Positions 1 to 8,980 of a DNA stretch of 64,000 nucleotides are shown here, piece after piece. Each line of letters starts with the position of its first letter. The first letter of the stretch is position 1. The DNA comes from Roseovarius sp. Pro17. GTDB taxonomy: Bacteria; Pseudomonadota; Alphaproteobacteria; Rhodobacterales; Rhodobacteraceae. The notes beneath the pieces were generated by a model. That model ran no database searches and had not been told where the DNA came from. It was given only the letters and a program-made list of their open reading frames with translations. The stretch is from the NCBI RefSeq assembly GCF_035599575.1, contig NZ_CP141179.1, positions 930,001 through 994,000 on the forward strand, given 5' to 3'. Position numbers and translations under genes: made by a program.

Positions 1-294
1 CCGATCGGGAACGTTCTGGCGGCAGAGGCCGGTGGCATGACACTTTACACTTTCCGCAAGGATCGGCGCGCCGTGTCTAATTGCACAGGTTCCTGCGCCG
101 CCTCATGGCCCCCGTTTCTGGTGGGCAGGAGAGGCGCAGCCAATGACGGCTCGACGATAATCCAGCGGCCAAACGGAACCCTCCAATGGGCGACGTCCGC
201 GGGGCTACCGCTCTACTTCTGGACAGGCGATTCAGCGCCCGGCCAGACCACCGGCCACGGTGTCGGCGGCCTCTGGGATGCTGCGCGCCGATAG
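1..294 (+). CDS. COG4315-type secreted repeat protein, 5'-truncated by window edge
   Basis: The frame is open from the first base, so the gene begins upstream of the window. The visible part carries the pattern of the small secreted/lipoprotein family COG4315: an LYTF segment followed by a charged loop, C-TGSCA-WPP, a DG---I-R--G--QWA core and the closing PLY-W-D--PG-TTG-GV-G-W block. The function of the family is unknown; its members are extracytoplasmic. The signal peptide is not visible because the start is missing. It is followed 66 bases later by a methyltransferase on the same strand and may share its transcript. The family call is good; no biochemical role can be given. Confidence 0.8.
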   Translation, partial: PIGNVLAAEAGGMTLYTFRKDRRAVSNCTGSCAASWPPFLVGRRGAANDGSTIIQRPNGTLQWATSAGLPLYFWTGDSAPGQTTGHGVGGLWDAARR

Positions 295-360
295 ACAAGG
301 CCCCGGCTGCGGTTTGCGTGGCAGGGGCCGCTTACCCCCCATTTCACAAGAGAAGATATC

Positions 361-1080
361 ATGAGTAATTTTGCATTTTCACGCCGAACCGCGCGGCCCC
401 AGCCGGATGCGCCGCTTGCCTATGGCAAGATCGCACATCGCTATGACCACGCGCATCGGCGCTGGTTGCGTGGCACCGGACGGCAGGCGCAAGATGCGTT
501 TGATGGTGCGGCGGCGGCCATTGTCCAGCCGGGATTCCGGGTTCTGGACGCGGGCTGCGGCACCGCTGCCGTGGCCAAGCGTTTGATCCGGCTGTGCCAT
601 GGTCACATCGATGCCCATCTGCTGGATGTTTGCCCCGAAATGCTCAAGGCGACCGGACCGATGCGCGCCGAAAAACGTCTGGGGCGTCTGGAGGATATTC
701 CGTTTCCGCAAGGGCACTTCGACCTCGTGACATGCGCTTGGGCGTTGGAAGCGACCACGCGGCCGCTGAATGCGTTGCGCGAACTGGTTCGTGTCACGCG
801 ACCGGGCGGGATGGTCTGTTTCGTCTCTAGTGCAGATTTCGGCCAGATGCCGCTAGTGCAACGTATGGTCCATCGCAACGTGCAGAGGCGCGGTCTTGGC
901 CGGCTTCTGACGCCTGCTGAAATCGCGGATATCCCTATGCTGTTCCCCAAGGCACATGTGCGCCTCATGCACATTAATCATAGCTCCGTCTTAGGACTGA
1001 TCCGGAAAGAGACGCGGGGCTCTGCCGGAAAAGAGGCATGCGGCTCTGCCGGAGCGCGCCCGTGCATGTCCAAACACTGA
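361..1080 (+). CDS. Class I SAM-dependent methyltransferase (239 aa)
   Basis: A Rossmann-type methyltransferase. SAM-binding motif I is VLDAGCGTA at residues 61-69, an acidic residue follows at the end of strand 2 (about D89), and an FDLVTCAWALE motif lies near residue 120, all typical of the UbiE/methyltransf_11 group. No membrane segment is visible. The substrate cannot be read from sequence. The gene sits just upstream of a membrane-bound methyltransferase of the MddA type, so the pair may act on related small or lipid substrates (inference). The last 30 residues contain two imperfect copies of a GSAG element, from a short DNA duplication near 1015-1055, so the extreme C-terminus is probably not part of the fold. 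Confidence 0.85.
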   Translation: MSNFAFSRRTARPQPDAPLAYGKIAHRYDHAHRRWLRGTGRQAQDAFDGAAAAIVQPGFRVLDAGCGTAAVAKRLIRLCHGHIDAHLLDVCPEMLKATGPMRAEKRLGRLEDIPFPQGHFDLVTCAWALEATTRPLNALRELVRVTRPGGMVCFVSSADFGQMPLVQRMVHRNVQRRGLGRLLTPAEIADIPMLFPKAHVRLMHINHSSVLGLIRKETRGSAGKEACGSAGARPCMSKH

Positions 1081-1102
1081 TCTCATATCAAAGGCAGTCA
1101 TC

Positions 1103-1846
1103 ATGTCCCGTTTCATCATGCTATACGCCCTTCTGTGTTATGGCTTGTTTCTTGCTGTTTTCGTCTGGATGGCAGCTTTTCTTCTGGATATCGAAGGTAT
1201 CCGCACGTCACCCGCCGGGATGCCTTGGCCGATGGCGGCTGCCGTCGACATCGCGCTGATCTCGGTCTTTGGCCTTACCCATAGCATCATGGCACGCCCC
1301 GCCTTCAAACGGGTCTGGACTAAGGTGATTCCGGCGGCTGCCGAGCGGGCGACGTATGTGTTGCAATCGTCCGTATTGCTGGGTGCGATTTTCCTGTTTT
1401 GGCAACCAATTGACGTGACCATCTGGAGCATCGAAGGAAAACTTGTGATCCTCGTTCTTATCATATTCTTTACCGGCCTCGGGTTGATCGTCCTTGCCAC
1501 ATTCCTGCTGGATCATTTTGAATTTACCGGTCTGCGACAGGCGTGGGATAACATGCGGGACGTGCCTGCCCAACGTGCGCAATTCCGCACACCATTGCTC
1601 TATCAGATCGTGCGCCATCCGTTGCAGCTGGGTATTGTCACGGCCATCTTCGCGGTGCCGCACATGACCGGCGACGGGCTGCTTTTTGCCACGGTCATGC
1701 TGACGTATATTTATATCGGTCTAAGGTTTGAAGAACGCGCCCTGTTGCGCGAGTTCGGCGATGCCTATGCGGCATATTGCAAGTCTGTCCCAATGCTGTT
1801 TCCGAGGATTCCAATTCGGTCAGGTGGTGCACACCACACGGGTTGA
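1103..1846 (+). CDS. mddA: Probable methanethiol S-methyltransferase, MddA-like membrane protein (247 aa)
   Basis: An integral membrane protein with about six hydrophobic segments in the NnrU/isoprenylcysteine carboxyl methyltransferase superfamily. Features that point to MddA (methylation of methanethiol to dimethyl sulfide with SAM) are an FGLTHSIMARPAFK segment near residue 52, a DHFEFTGLRQ motif near residue 138, and the C-terminal VRHPLQLG plus FEERALLREFG motifs that form the SAM site in this superfamily. Length agrees with the family. The start follows an AAAGG ribosome site. It lies 22 bases after a soluble methyltransferase gene on the same strand. A generic NnrU-family protein is the alternative; the FE(F/L)-GLRQ motif makes MddA more likely. 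Confidence 0.65.
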   Translation: MSRFIMLYALLCYGLFLAVFVWMAAFLLDIEGIRTSPAGMPWPMAAAVDIALISVFGLTHSIMARPAFKRVWTKVIPAAAERATYVLQSSVLLGAIFLFWQPIDVTIWSIEGKLVILVLIIFFTGLGLIVLATFLLDHFEFTGLRQAWDNMRDVPAQRAQFRTPLLYQIVRHPLQLGIVTAIFAVPHMTGDGLLFATVMLTYIYIGLRFEERALLREFGDAYAAYCKSVPMLFPRIPIRSGGAHHTG

Positions 1847-2024
1847 CTTCGCTCGGCAACGTCCCTTACGTATTAGCCCATGATAAAGCCATTCTTTTCA
1901 GTAGAAAACTATTGCCCTCAGCTTTGATAGCTGCGGACGCTTTGTCGTGAATTTTCCGCTGCCCTGACAGCGGTCTATGTAGAAGATGACCTCGTGCCGG
2001 GTGGCAAGTTTTGAGGTCATGGAA

Positions 2025-2789
2025 ATGAAATTCGAGATATCAGATACGCCAAGGGAAACCCTTGGAATCGTCGGTTTTGGCGCTTTTGGAAAGCTGATTG
2101 CGCAAAGCCTGAGTGGGCATTTTGAGCTGTTTGCTTATGACCCGGTATCAAACCTTGAAGATATTGCTGCAGAACTCGGTGTATCTCTTACCTCCCTAAC
2201 TAAAGTAGCGCAGTGCGACGTGGTTGTGATCGCGGCACCTGTTTCGAGTTTCGAAGACGTCGTGACTTCTGTTGCCGCAGTCTGTCGCCCCGGAGCGCTG
2301 ATTGTTGATGTCGGGTCTGTCAAGGTACAGGCGGCTGAGATTATGGAGAGAATTCTTCCAGATCACGTTGATGTTGTCGCCACTCACCCTCTGTTCGGTC
2401 CGCAGAGCGCTCGCGATGGCATTCGCGGCCTGAAGATTGCAGTTTGTCCAATCCGGGGAGGGCGTCATTTGCCCCTTGCGGCGTTTCTTCGCAAACATCT
2501 TGGCCTTCACGTAATCATGACAACGCCCCATGACCACGACCGCGAAGCAGCAACGGTTCAGGGCTTAACGCATTTGATAGCCAAGGTCTTGCTGAGCATG
2601 GCACCTTTGCCGTCACGAATGACAACGCGAAGCTTTGAGTTACTCGTCGATTCAATCTCCATGGTTCAAAACGATGCTCCTGAAGTATTTCAAGCCATAG
2701 AGAAAGCGAACCCTTACACAGAGGATGTCAGGCGGCGCTTTTTTAATCTGGCCCATGAACTGAGTGTCGATCTGGAAAGCAGAACCTAA
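2025..2789 (+). CDS. Prephenate/arogenate dehydrogenase-like NAD(P) oxidoreductase (254 aa)
   Basis: An N-terminal Rossmann domain has the nucleotide motif GIVGFGAFG, and the family signature THPLFGPQS lies near residue 124, as in TyrA-type prephenate or arogenate dehydrogenases of tyrosine biosynthesis. The helical C-terminal dimerisation domain is present, so it appears complete. I chose ATG 2025 because a GAGG site lies 8 bases upstream. The frame opens at ATG 1986, but that codon has no usable ribosome site. It stands alone: no aromatic-pathway genes flank it and the preceding 180 bases are AT-richer than the neighbourhood. It may be a secondary dehydrogenase rather than the housekeeping TyrA. 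Confidence 0.75.
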   Translation: MKFEISDTPRETLGIVGFGAFGKLIAQSLSGHFELFAYDPVSNLEDIAAELGVSLTSLTKVAQCDVVVIAAPVSSFEDVVTSVAAVCRPGALIVDVGSVKVQAAEIMERILPDHVDVVATHPLFGPQSARDGIRGLKIAVCPIRGGRHLPLAAFLRKHLGLHVIMTTPHDHDREAATVQGLTHLIAKVLLSMAPLPSRMTTRSFELLVDSISMVQNDAPEVFQAIEKANPYTEDVRRRFFNLAHELSVDLESRT

Positions 2790-2915
2790 TGTTGATTGAA
2801 TTTTCCTAGAGCGGGCTTTGGCAAAGACAATGCATATTTCGACTATATCCCACACTGCTTGATAAATCGAAATGCCGGTTGGGGTGAGTAGGGGGGGGCG
2901 TGCTGTCAGCAGCTC

Positions 2916-3932
2916 CTAAGCGAGAGGTGCAATTGACATCGCATCCTCTGCAAACTCGGCAACCATTGGCGCGTGATCCGACTCGGGAAACTTGTTGTCG
3001 GTAGCGAAAGCGATGCTCTCGTCGTGGATCATCTCGTTATGAATTTCAGCGGCCACAAAGCTCGCCATCATTCGACGAGAGACGACCATGTGATCGAGTA
3101 GATTGCCCTTGCCGTGGTGATACAGCGTGAACCGGCGGCTTTCCGCGATGGAAAGCGCGGCTGGATGCATCACGCGTCCGTTCAGTTCCGGATTGCCAGT
3201 ATCCTCTGTCAGTCCACGGATCGCCATTGCCGGGACCTCATCAGGTTCGGCGTTGAAATCCCCGCAAACGAGGATCTTTGCCTCCGGCTCAACATCAAAG
3301 ATTGCGTCAATGAACAGACGTACCTCCAAAGCCGCGCCGACCCGCTTCATCGACGAAACAAAATAGCCTTCAGCCCAGCCCGATGGCGTGGCCCACCGAA
3401 AGTTCTCGGGTCCCTGACCCGGGATGGGTGTTGGATTTTTTGATTTGAAGTGGATGTTCATGATGTGCAGGGGATCATCCACCCCCTTCCGAAGCCGCAC
3501 ATAAAGCGTTGGTCGTTCCCACCTGACCGGCATTGCTTCCTGCGCGCCGTCGGCCGTCACGCGCGAGTACATCGGCGGATTCACAAGTGTGTTCTGGATT
3601 TCGCGAACTTCCTCGATTGTGTATTCCGGCGCCGAGGCAACGACCAAGTTTCGAAATCGCTCGACGTCTGGCTTGCCCTTCAGCGTCGTCGACGACAATT
3701 CGAAGCTTTCGTAACGCGTGCCTTCCAGCAGTCTCGTCAATGCACGGAGGCTGCGTGGCCCGGGCTGATCGTCCGGCGCATTTTGCCCATGGACCTCCTG
3801 AAAGCAGATGACATCTGCGCGGAGACGTTCGAGCATCGGGCGCAAAATCACGGCGCGCTCCTCGAAGGGTGCCGCATTCGGTTTCGCCGGCCCGTCGTCG
3901 AGATTCTCGATGTTAAATGTTGCTACCCGCAT
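2916..3932 (-). CDS. Endonuclease/exonuclease/phosphatase (EEP) family protein (338 aa)
   Basis: The protein shows the ordered EEP catalytic motifs: an N-terminal FNIEN, CFQEVHG near residue 44 (metal-binding Glu), CGDFNAEPDE around residue 222, and SDHAP close to the C-terminus. The fold is that of Mg-dependent nucleases and phosphodiesterases. There is no signal peptide, so it is probably cytoplasmic. Which phosphodiester it cleaves cannot be told from sequence. It is transcribed leftwards, with non-coding DNA and IS remnants upstream. An 8-base G run lies between its stop and the convergent dehydrogenase gene, at 2891-2898. Confidence 0.85.
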   Translation of the reverse strand: MRVATFNIENLDDGPAKPNAAPFEERAVILRPMLERLRADVICFQEVHGQNAPDDQPGPRSLRALTRLLEGTRYESFELSSTTLKGKPDVERFRNLVVASAPEYTIEEVREIQNTLVNPPMYSRVTADGAQEAMPVRWERPTLYVRLRKGVDDPLHIMNIHFKSKNPTPIPGQGPENFRWATPSGWAEGYFVSSMKRVGAALEVRLFIDAIFDVEPEAKILVCGDFNAEPDEVPAMAIRGLTEDTGNPELNGRVMHPAALSIAESRRFTLYHHGKGNLLDHMVVSRRMMASFVAAEIHNEMIHDESIAFATDNKFPESDHAPMVAEFAEDAMSIAPLA

Positions 3933-4593
3933 AAATCACCTTGAGACCAATTCTAATATTATAGCAGAAATCGGCACATATGTGTTCGGTATTACGAAAT
4001 GCGGTTCACCATTCGAGAAGCAGGGAGCTGCCGTGCCTCGCCATTTGAACAGCCGCGCAGCGGACGTAGAAGGCTTGGATCGTCTGAGAGAGCAGAACAG
4101 AGCATCTACTCTCATAACGTTTTCAAGGGGTAACATCAGAAACTGCGGCACATACAAATGCCTTTCGTTCCGGATTGATGAGCAAACTCGAGCATCAGGT
4201 AAGGCGGGCGTCAGCTGCCGGAGCGGTGTCATGCTGCGAGCGAACAGGTGCCCAAGGCAGCTTTGGGCCGTTCGCGACGCCAGCCCAGATTCCGGAAGTT
4301 AGGGCGTATTCCGTTGTCGCCCGGTTAGCCAAAGATTTGTCGTCGCCGATCTGCAAGATGTGGCAGCGATGGACCATGCGGTCGAGCAAGGCAGCAGTCA
4401 TCTGGCATCGCCAATGCCCGAAGCTGAGGTTTGTGGTGATTGCGACGCTGGTGCGCTGCGGCCGTTTTGGAGCAGCGAAGCGATTTGCTTCGGAGCCATG
4501 CACGTAGTGCATACCGACTATGGTTAGGGTTTGCCGATTTAGGTCACAAGTATCCGGGGCGGCGATGTCGCTGCTCTAACGAAAGATGAGACC
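3933..4593. other. Gene-poor stretch with IS remnant
   Basis: Apart from the istB fragment described separately, nothing here supports a gene. A 98-codon frame on the minus strand (3936-4232) ends just before the EEP gene but has no recognisable domain and no convincing ribosome site. The stretch looks like scar DNA left by insertion-sequence activity. Confidence 0.5.
4318..4452 (-). pseudogene. IS21-family istB (transposition helper ATPase) fragment
   Basis: The minus-strand translation contains TSVAITTNLSFGHW followed by MTAALLDRMVHRCHILQ and a worn ANR. This is the sensor-1 to C-terminal part of IstB, the AAA+ helper of IS21 transposases, whose usual form is TTNLSFGEW-VFGDAKMT-ALLDRLTHHC. 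The Walker A and B regions are missing upstream and there is a short internal deletion in the VFGDAK segment. No istA or terminal repeats were found. It is a dead relic. Confidence 0.7.
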
Positions 4594-4776
4594 ATGAGTA
4601 TACATATATCCGTACCGTCACGAGCACAGTTCCGAACTCAGCCTGACGTCGACAAGTACATTGCGCAAGCCCATCAGCTTCGCGCCGCTTATATTGCCGC
4701 ATCCATGAAGTCTGGTTTGGCATATTTGCGCGACGCGTTTTCGCCCAAGAGGCCCACCGTCAAGGCGACTCTGTGA
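4594..4776 (+). CDS. Small hypothetical protein (60 aa)
   Basis: A short frame with ATG preceded by an AAAGATGAGACC leader. The protein is basic and hydrophilic, with a helical-looking YIAQAHQLRAAYIAASM segment. Small proteins of this general look, 50-70 residues with an alpha-helical Arg/Ala core, are common in Rhodobacterales, but I cannot assign a named family. No partners are evident. It may be real because codon use is ordinary, but it could be spurious. Confidence 0.4.
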   Translation: MSIHISVPSRAQFRTQPDVDKYIAQAHQLRAAYIAASMKSGLAYLRDAFSPKRPTVKATL

Positions 4777-5296
4777 ATTGGTGTTTGGCATTGCAGAATC
4801 TGTCTTGCCGACCCGTCACACCTTAAAGACACTTACTCACACCATTCCAATTGAGGGTCTGCGCCGCGAATAAGCTCCGAGTGCTAAATTTCTGCAAAGG
4901 GCTGCTCAATAGCGGGTCATCGTGACCTTCAGAGACCCCGTAAGCTGCCATTCGTCTTTTGACGCCGTCCGCGTCTAGAACGCTTCCTCGGGGTGCCCGC
5001 ACCGGCCGGCGGCTATGAGCCGCGAGCCTCCCAACACGGAAAATGCCGAAAGATGAGGCTTAATCGCCTCCTGTGGCGCTTATTCGCGACTGCAAAGCAG
5101 ACTCGGCTCAAATTCGACGTAAACTCCCGGTTTGCACCGTTCCGACCCGCGAAAATCCGCCTATTCTCAAGTAGTTCAACAGATTGATGTGGCGGTGCAG
5201 CGAAGCTGGGCCTAAGGGATCACGGGTCATGGGGCTGTCATGCGAATGAGTCGTCTGCACAGGATGCCATCTGTCTGAGAAAGTTAATGGGTTCCA
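4777..5296 (+). other. Intergenic region upstream of opgG
   Basis: About 520 bases with no credible gene. A 64-codon frame at 4993-5187 has no domain and no ribosome site. The promoter and any osmolarity control of the glucan operon should lie in the right-hand part. I could not pick out a clear -35/-10 pair or operator. Confidence 0.4.
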
Positions 5297-6955
5297 ATGT
5301 CTGTAAAGCCACGGTCTTCTGAACAGGGCCTGTGCCGTCTTAACCGCCGCACTCTGATCTCTGCTCTTACCGGCTCTGTGGCCGTTGTCGCATTTGCGCG
5401 CAGCGCCCTGGCTCAGGATATTGCTGAGTCTGTATCAGAGGCGGAAATAGAACCCAATGCGCCCGACGCTCCGACACCTGAGCCTGCCGCTCCTCAGCCG
5501 TTCTCCTTTGAGTGGCTGGACGCACGCATGAGCGATGCCGCAAAGACTAAGTATCTGGCACCTGTTGACGCTCCCGAAGTGATCGCGGACCTCGATTACG
5601 ACGACTATCGCAAAATTCAATTTGATCCGAAACGCGCCCGTTGGCAGGACGACGGAGTTCTGTTCCGTCTGCATGCCTTTCATCCCGGGTGGCTGTATAA
5701 ACAAACCGTTGCAATCCACGAGGTTGTGGATGGGGTTCAAACCCCGATGGTTTTTTCCACTGACGATTTTCTCTATTACGAGGATCTTGCCCCTCGCGTG
5801 CCTCAGCATGTCGAACTGCCCGGCGTGGCTGGATTTCGCCTGAATACCCCGCTGAACCGGGCCGATATGTTCGATGAACTGATCGCCTTTGTCGGCGCTT
5901 CCTATTTCCGCGCTCTAAGCCGTGATAGCAGCTATGGCCTGTCGGCGCGCGGCCTTGCGATCAACACAGGTCTTGGCGGCGAAGAGGAGTTCCCGCGCTT
6001 TTCGGAATTCTGGTTAGAACGTCCGAACGCAGGTCAAGAAGACGTTGTGCTGTATGCCGCGCTTGATAGCCCGTCCTGCACTGGGGCCTACCGCTTTGTC
6101 ATCCGCCCCGGCTCTGAGACGACCATCGACGTCACCGCGAAACTGCACTTCCGCCGTGATGTGGAGCAACTGGGCGTGGCGCCGCTGACCTCGATGTTCC
6201 TGTTCGACGAGAAAAACGGCAACGTCTTTGATGACTACCGCCCGCAGGTCCATGACAGCAACGCGTTGATGGTCATGCGCACGGACGGGGATGTGTTGTG
6301 GCGTCCGCTCAACAACCCGCCACGTCTGGCCAGCACCTATCTAAACGAACCCAATCTGAAATCCTTTGGCTTGATCCAGCGGGACCGAGACTTTGATGAA
6401 TATCAAGACGCAGGCGCGCAGTATCAGGATCGTCCGTCTGTTTTGATCGAACCTCAGGGCGACTGGGGCGCCGGAGCGGTCCGTTTGGTCGAAATCCCCT
6501 CTGACCTCGAAGGCAATGATAACATTGTCAGCTTTTGGGTACCCACGGAAAACCCGCGTGCGGGGGAAAGCCGTGAATATGCCTATCGCATGCGTTGGGG
6601 CGCGCTTGGCACCGACCGTGACGGCGACCGCGCGTGGATCGTTAACACGTTGGCTGGCCAAGGCGGCACCTCAGGTGTGTCCGGGGTCAAGGACTCGTTG
6701 CGTAAATTCGTCATCGACTTTGATGGCGGCTTGATGGCCGATCTTCCGGATGACGCAAAGATGAAGCCTGTCGTCACCCTGTCGAATGGCAAGATTCAAC
6801 ACATCGCCTTGTCCAAAATCGCAAATTCTACGAAGTGGCGTCTTGTGATTGATGTGGACGGAGAAAATGAACGCATTGTGGAACTTGTCGCCCATGTCGC
6901 AGGTTTTGGTCGGAAGCTGACCGAAACCTGGATTTATCAATGGTTGCGCGAATGA
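5297..6955 (+). CDS. opgG: Periplasmic glucan biosynthesis protein OpgG/MdoG (552 aa)
   Basis: OpgG family protein needed for building the backbone of osmoregulated periplasmic glucans. The N-terminus has an Arg-Arg pair before a hydrophobic core ending ALAQ (residues 16-40), consistent with a twin-arginine (Tat) signal peptide. A Pro/Glu-rich linker follows, and then the MdoG domain beginning FSFEWLDARM and containing the family segments DYDDYRKIQF, LFHPGW-like FHPGWLYKQTV and DDFLYY. Length matches OpgG/OpgD. Its stop overlaps the next small gene, and the order opgG-opgI-opgH-opgC is that of the R. sphaeroides operon. Confidence 0.95.
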   Translation: MSVKPRSSEQGLCRLNRRTLISALTGSVAVVAFARSALAQDIAESVSEAEIEPNAPDAPTPEPAAPQPFSFEWLDARMSDAAKTKYLAPVDAPEVIADLDYDDYRKIQFDPKRARWQDDGVLFRLHAFHPGWLYKQTVAIHEVVDGVQTPMVFSTDDFLYYEDLAPRVPQHVELPGVAGFRLNTPLNRADMFDELIAFVGASYFRALSRDSSYGLSARGLAINTGLGGEEEFPRFSEFWLERPNAGQEDVVLYAALDSPSCTGAYRFVIRPGSETTIDVTAKLHFRRDVEQLGVAPLTSMFLFDEKNGNVFDDYRPQVHDSNALMVMRTDGDVLWRPLNNPPRLASTYLNEPNLKSFGLIQRDRDFDEYQDAGAQYQDRPSVLIEPQGDWGAGAVRLVEIPSDLEGNDNIVSFWVPTENPRAGESREYAYRMRWGALGTDRDGDRAWIVNTLAGQGGTSGVSGVKDSLRKFVIDFDGGLMADLPDDAKMKPVVTLSNGKIQHIALSKIANSTKWRLVIDVDGENERIVELVAHVAGFGRKLTETWIYQWLRE

Positions 6956-7176
6956 TGATTCATAGTCCCTCATCGTTTATGTCTGATGCGCTTGCGCAAG
7001 AAGCCCGCAAAGCGGCGATCTTGCGCGAAGCGGCCATGCCCGATGCGCCCTTGGCAATGCCAAGACAGGTGATCGAAGTCCCACGTGCCAAAGCGATGCA
7101 CGCTGAAGTGAGCGGGCTGCGCCGCATGCTATCAGTGCTTGCCCAAGGCTTTGGCCTAACGGCGCGTGGCCGCTAA
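6952..7176 (+). CDS. opgI: OpgI-like small glucan-operon protein (74 aa)
   Basis: A small Ala/Arg-rich cytoplasmic protein without membrane segments, encoded between opgG and opgH. I chose ATG 6952, which overlaps the opgG stop as ATGATGA and so implies translational coupling; the frame could also open at 6940. In R. sphaeroides a gene in this position, opgI, is required for glucan backbone synthesis (established from mutants), although its biochemical role is unknown. Assignment here rests on position and size rather than on a recognised domain. It ends 3 bases before the opgH start. Confidence 0.7.
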   Translation: MMIHSPSSFMSDALAQEARKAAILREAAMPDAPLAMPRQVIEVPRAKAMHAEVSGLRRMLSVLAQGFGLTARGR

Positions 7177-7179
7177 CGG

Positions 7180-8979
7180 ATGACCCGTAAAACGTCCTCT
7201 GGCCGCGTGCTTGGGGCGCGGGCTTTTGCATTGCTGACCAGCATTGGCCTTGGGGCTGGTGCCGCAGCGCTGTTTTTACAGTTTGGCGCCGCAGACGGCT
7301 ATCAGATGGTGGACGGCGTGCGCGCGGCGTTGGTGCTTATCACTACCTTTTGGCTGGCATGGGGGGCAATGCAGTCGGTGGCGGGGTTGATCTCAGCACG
7401 TCGCCCCGCCGCTCCGCTCACAGCGCCCATCACCACCCGTACTGCCATTTTAATGCCGATCTACAACGAAGATCCCGGCGCGGTCTTTGCCCGCGTGGCG
7501 GCGATGGATGACGCCATAGCGCGGATCGGGCTAACGGACTATTTTGATTTTGCCATTCTCTCTGACACGCAGGACGACCGATTGGGCTCTGAGGAAGAAC
7601 GCTGGTTTGTTCACCTGTGGAACGACCGCCACCAAGCCGCCCGCAAAGCAGAGGGCAAGGCCCCAAGGTTTTTCTACCGCCGCCGCCGTCGCAACACCGG
7701 GCGCAAAGCGGGCAATATTCAGGATTTCATTGAAACCTCAGGCGCGAATTATGACTTCGCCCTGATTTTGGATGCGGACAGCTTTATGGAGGGGGCCACC
7801 ATGGCGGATATGGTGCGCCGAATGCAGGCTGATCCCAATCTGGGCCTGTTGCAAACCCTACCGCGCATCACAGGCGCGCGGTCGCGATTTGGCCGCGCAA
7901 TGCAGTTCGCCGCTGGATTCTATTCACCGGTTTTTGCCCAAGGTCAGGCCGCAATGCAGGGCATCACGGGTCCATTTTGGGGCCATAACGCTTTGGTCCG
8001 GGTGCGCGCCTTTGCAGAGAGTTGTGCGCTGCCAGAACTCTCAGGACCGCCCCCCTTTGGCGGCCATATCCTCAGCCACGACTACGTCGAAGCCGCGCTT
8101 TTGTCGCGCGCAGGTTGGTCTGTCCGCGTTGATCCCGATCTCAGCGGCTCCTACGAGGAAGGCCCGGAAAACATGATCGATTTTGCCAAACGCGACCGGC
8201 GTTGGTGTCAGGGGAACCTGCAACATATCCGGGTGATTTCGGCGCCGGGCCTCAAGGCGTGGTCTAGGTTCGTGTTCTTTCAAGGCATCCTGAGCTATAT
8301 CGCACCGCTGTTTTGGATGATGTTTCTGGCCTCCAGCCTCTACGCGGCAGCGACCGCGCCCGAGCCGGATTTTTTTCCCGAACCGTTCCAGCTGTTCCCG
8401 GTCTTTCCCTCCGATCAGACTTCAAAAGCTGTCAGCGTGGCTGTCGGTGTGTTCGGCCTTTTGGTGTTTCCCAAGGTACTCATCTTGTTGGATGCGGTAT
8501 TACGGGGTCGGGTTTCGCAATTTGGCGGGACCGTGATGGCCCTGCGTGGCATGGTGCGCGAATTGGTGATGTCATCGATCAACGCGCCGATCATGCTGAT
8601 GTGGCAAACACGGGCCGTGCTTCAGGTTTTGAGGGGGCATGACGGCGGCTGGCCCGCCCAAACCCGAGGCGATGGACGGCTCACTCTGCCTGAGTCCTTT
8701 GCCGCCGGATGGTGGATTCAACTTTGGGGTATCGCTGTGATTCTTCTCACTTACAGCTTTGCCGCCAATCTCATGCTTTGGGTTTTGCCGATTGGTGTGC
8801 CTCTGGTTTTGGCACCGCTGGTGATTTGGGTCACCTCTCAACCCTCAAAGCCGCCTGTCTTTCTCACCCCAGAAGAAATGGCCCTGCCACGGGTCATCGC
8901 GGACTTTCATCGGATCATGACCCAATGGACCCAAACCACAGCGGCACCCAACGCCGCTGCGGTGGGAATATCAGTTTAA
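7180..8979 (+). CDS. opgH: Glucan glucosyltransferase OpgH/MdoH (599 aa)
   Basis: An inner-membrane GT2-family glucosyltransferase that polymerises UDP-glucose into the glucan backbone. Visible motifs: MPIYNEDPG at 92-100, the metal/UDP-binding DAD at 198-200, TGPFWGHN near 263, the HDYVEA acceptor/base region at 300-305, and the processivity motif RRWCQGN at 340-346. Two hydrophobic segments precede the catalytic domain and several follow it. It lacks the long N- and C-terminal extensions of the roughly 850-residue enterobacterial protein, as expected for the Rhodobacter type. It sits one base upstream of opgC. Confidence 0.95.
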   Translation: MTRKTSSGRVLGARAFALLTSIGLGAGAAALFLQFGAADGYQMVDGVRAALVLITTFWLAWGAMQSVAGLISARRPAAPLTAPITTRTAILMPIYNEDPGAVFARVAAMDDAIARIGLTDYFDFAILSDTQDDRLGSEEERWFVHLWNDRHQAARKAEGKAPRFFYRRRRRNTGRKAGNIQDFIETSGANYDFALILDADSFMEGATMADMVRRMQADPNLGLLQTLPRITGARSRFGRAMQFAAGFYSPVFAQGQAAMQGITGPFWGHNALVRVRAFAESCALPELSGPPPFGGHILSHDYVEAALLSRAGWSVRVDPDLSGSYEEGPENMIDFAKRDRRWCQGNLQHIRVISAPGLKAWSRFVFFQGILSYIAPLFWMMFLASSLYAAATAPEPDFFPEPFQLFPVFPSDQTSKAVSVAVGVFGLLVFPKVLILLDAVLRGRVSQFGGTVMALRGMVRELVMSSINAPIMLMWQTRAVLQVLRGHDGGWPAQTRGDGRLTLPESFAAGWWIQLWGIAVILLTYSFAANLMLWVLPIGVPLVLAPLVIWVTSQPSKPPVFLTPEEMALPRVIADFHRIMTQWTQTTAAPNAAAVGISV

Positions 8980-8980
8980 T

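Noticed and set aside
1010..1060. Imperfect tandem repeat (GCTCTGCCGGA) at the end of the methyltransferase gene
   Set aside because: Only two copies, in frame and in a non-conserved tail; not a repeat array.
3936..4232. 98-codon minus-strand frame ending 3 bases before the EEP-family gene
   Set aside because: No recognisable domain, no ribosome site, composition like random translation of GC-rich DNA, and it overlaps the region of IS scars.
4993..5187. 64-codon frame upstream of opgG
   Set aside because: Low-complexity Arg/Ser/Phe product, no start signal; more likely leader or scar DNA.
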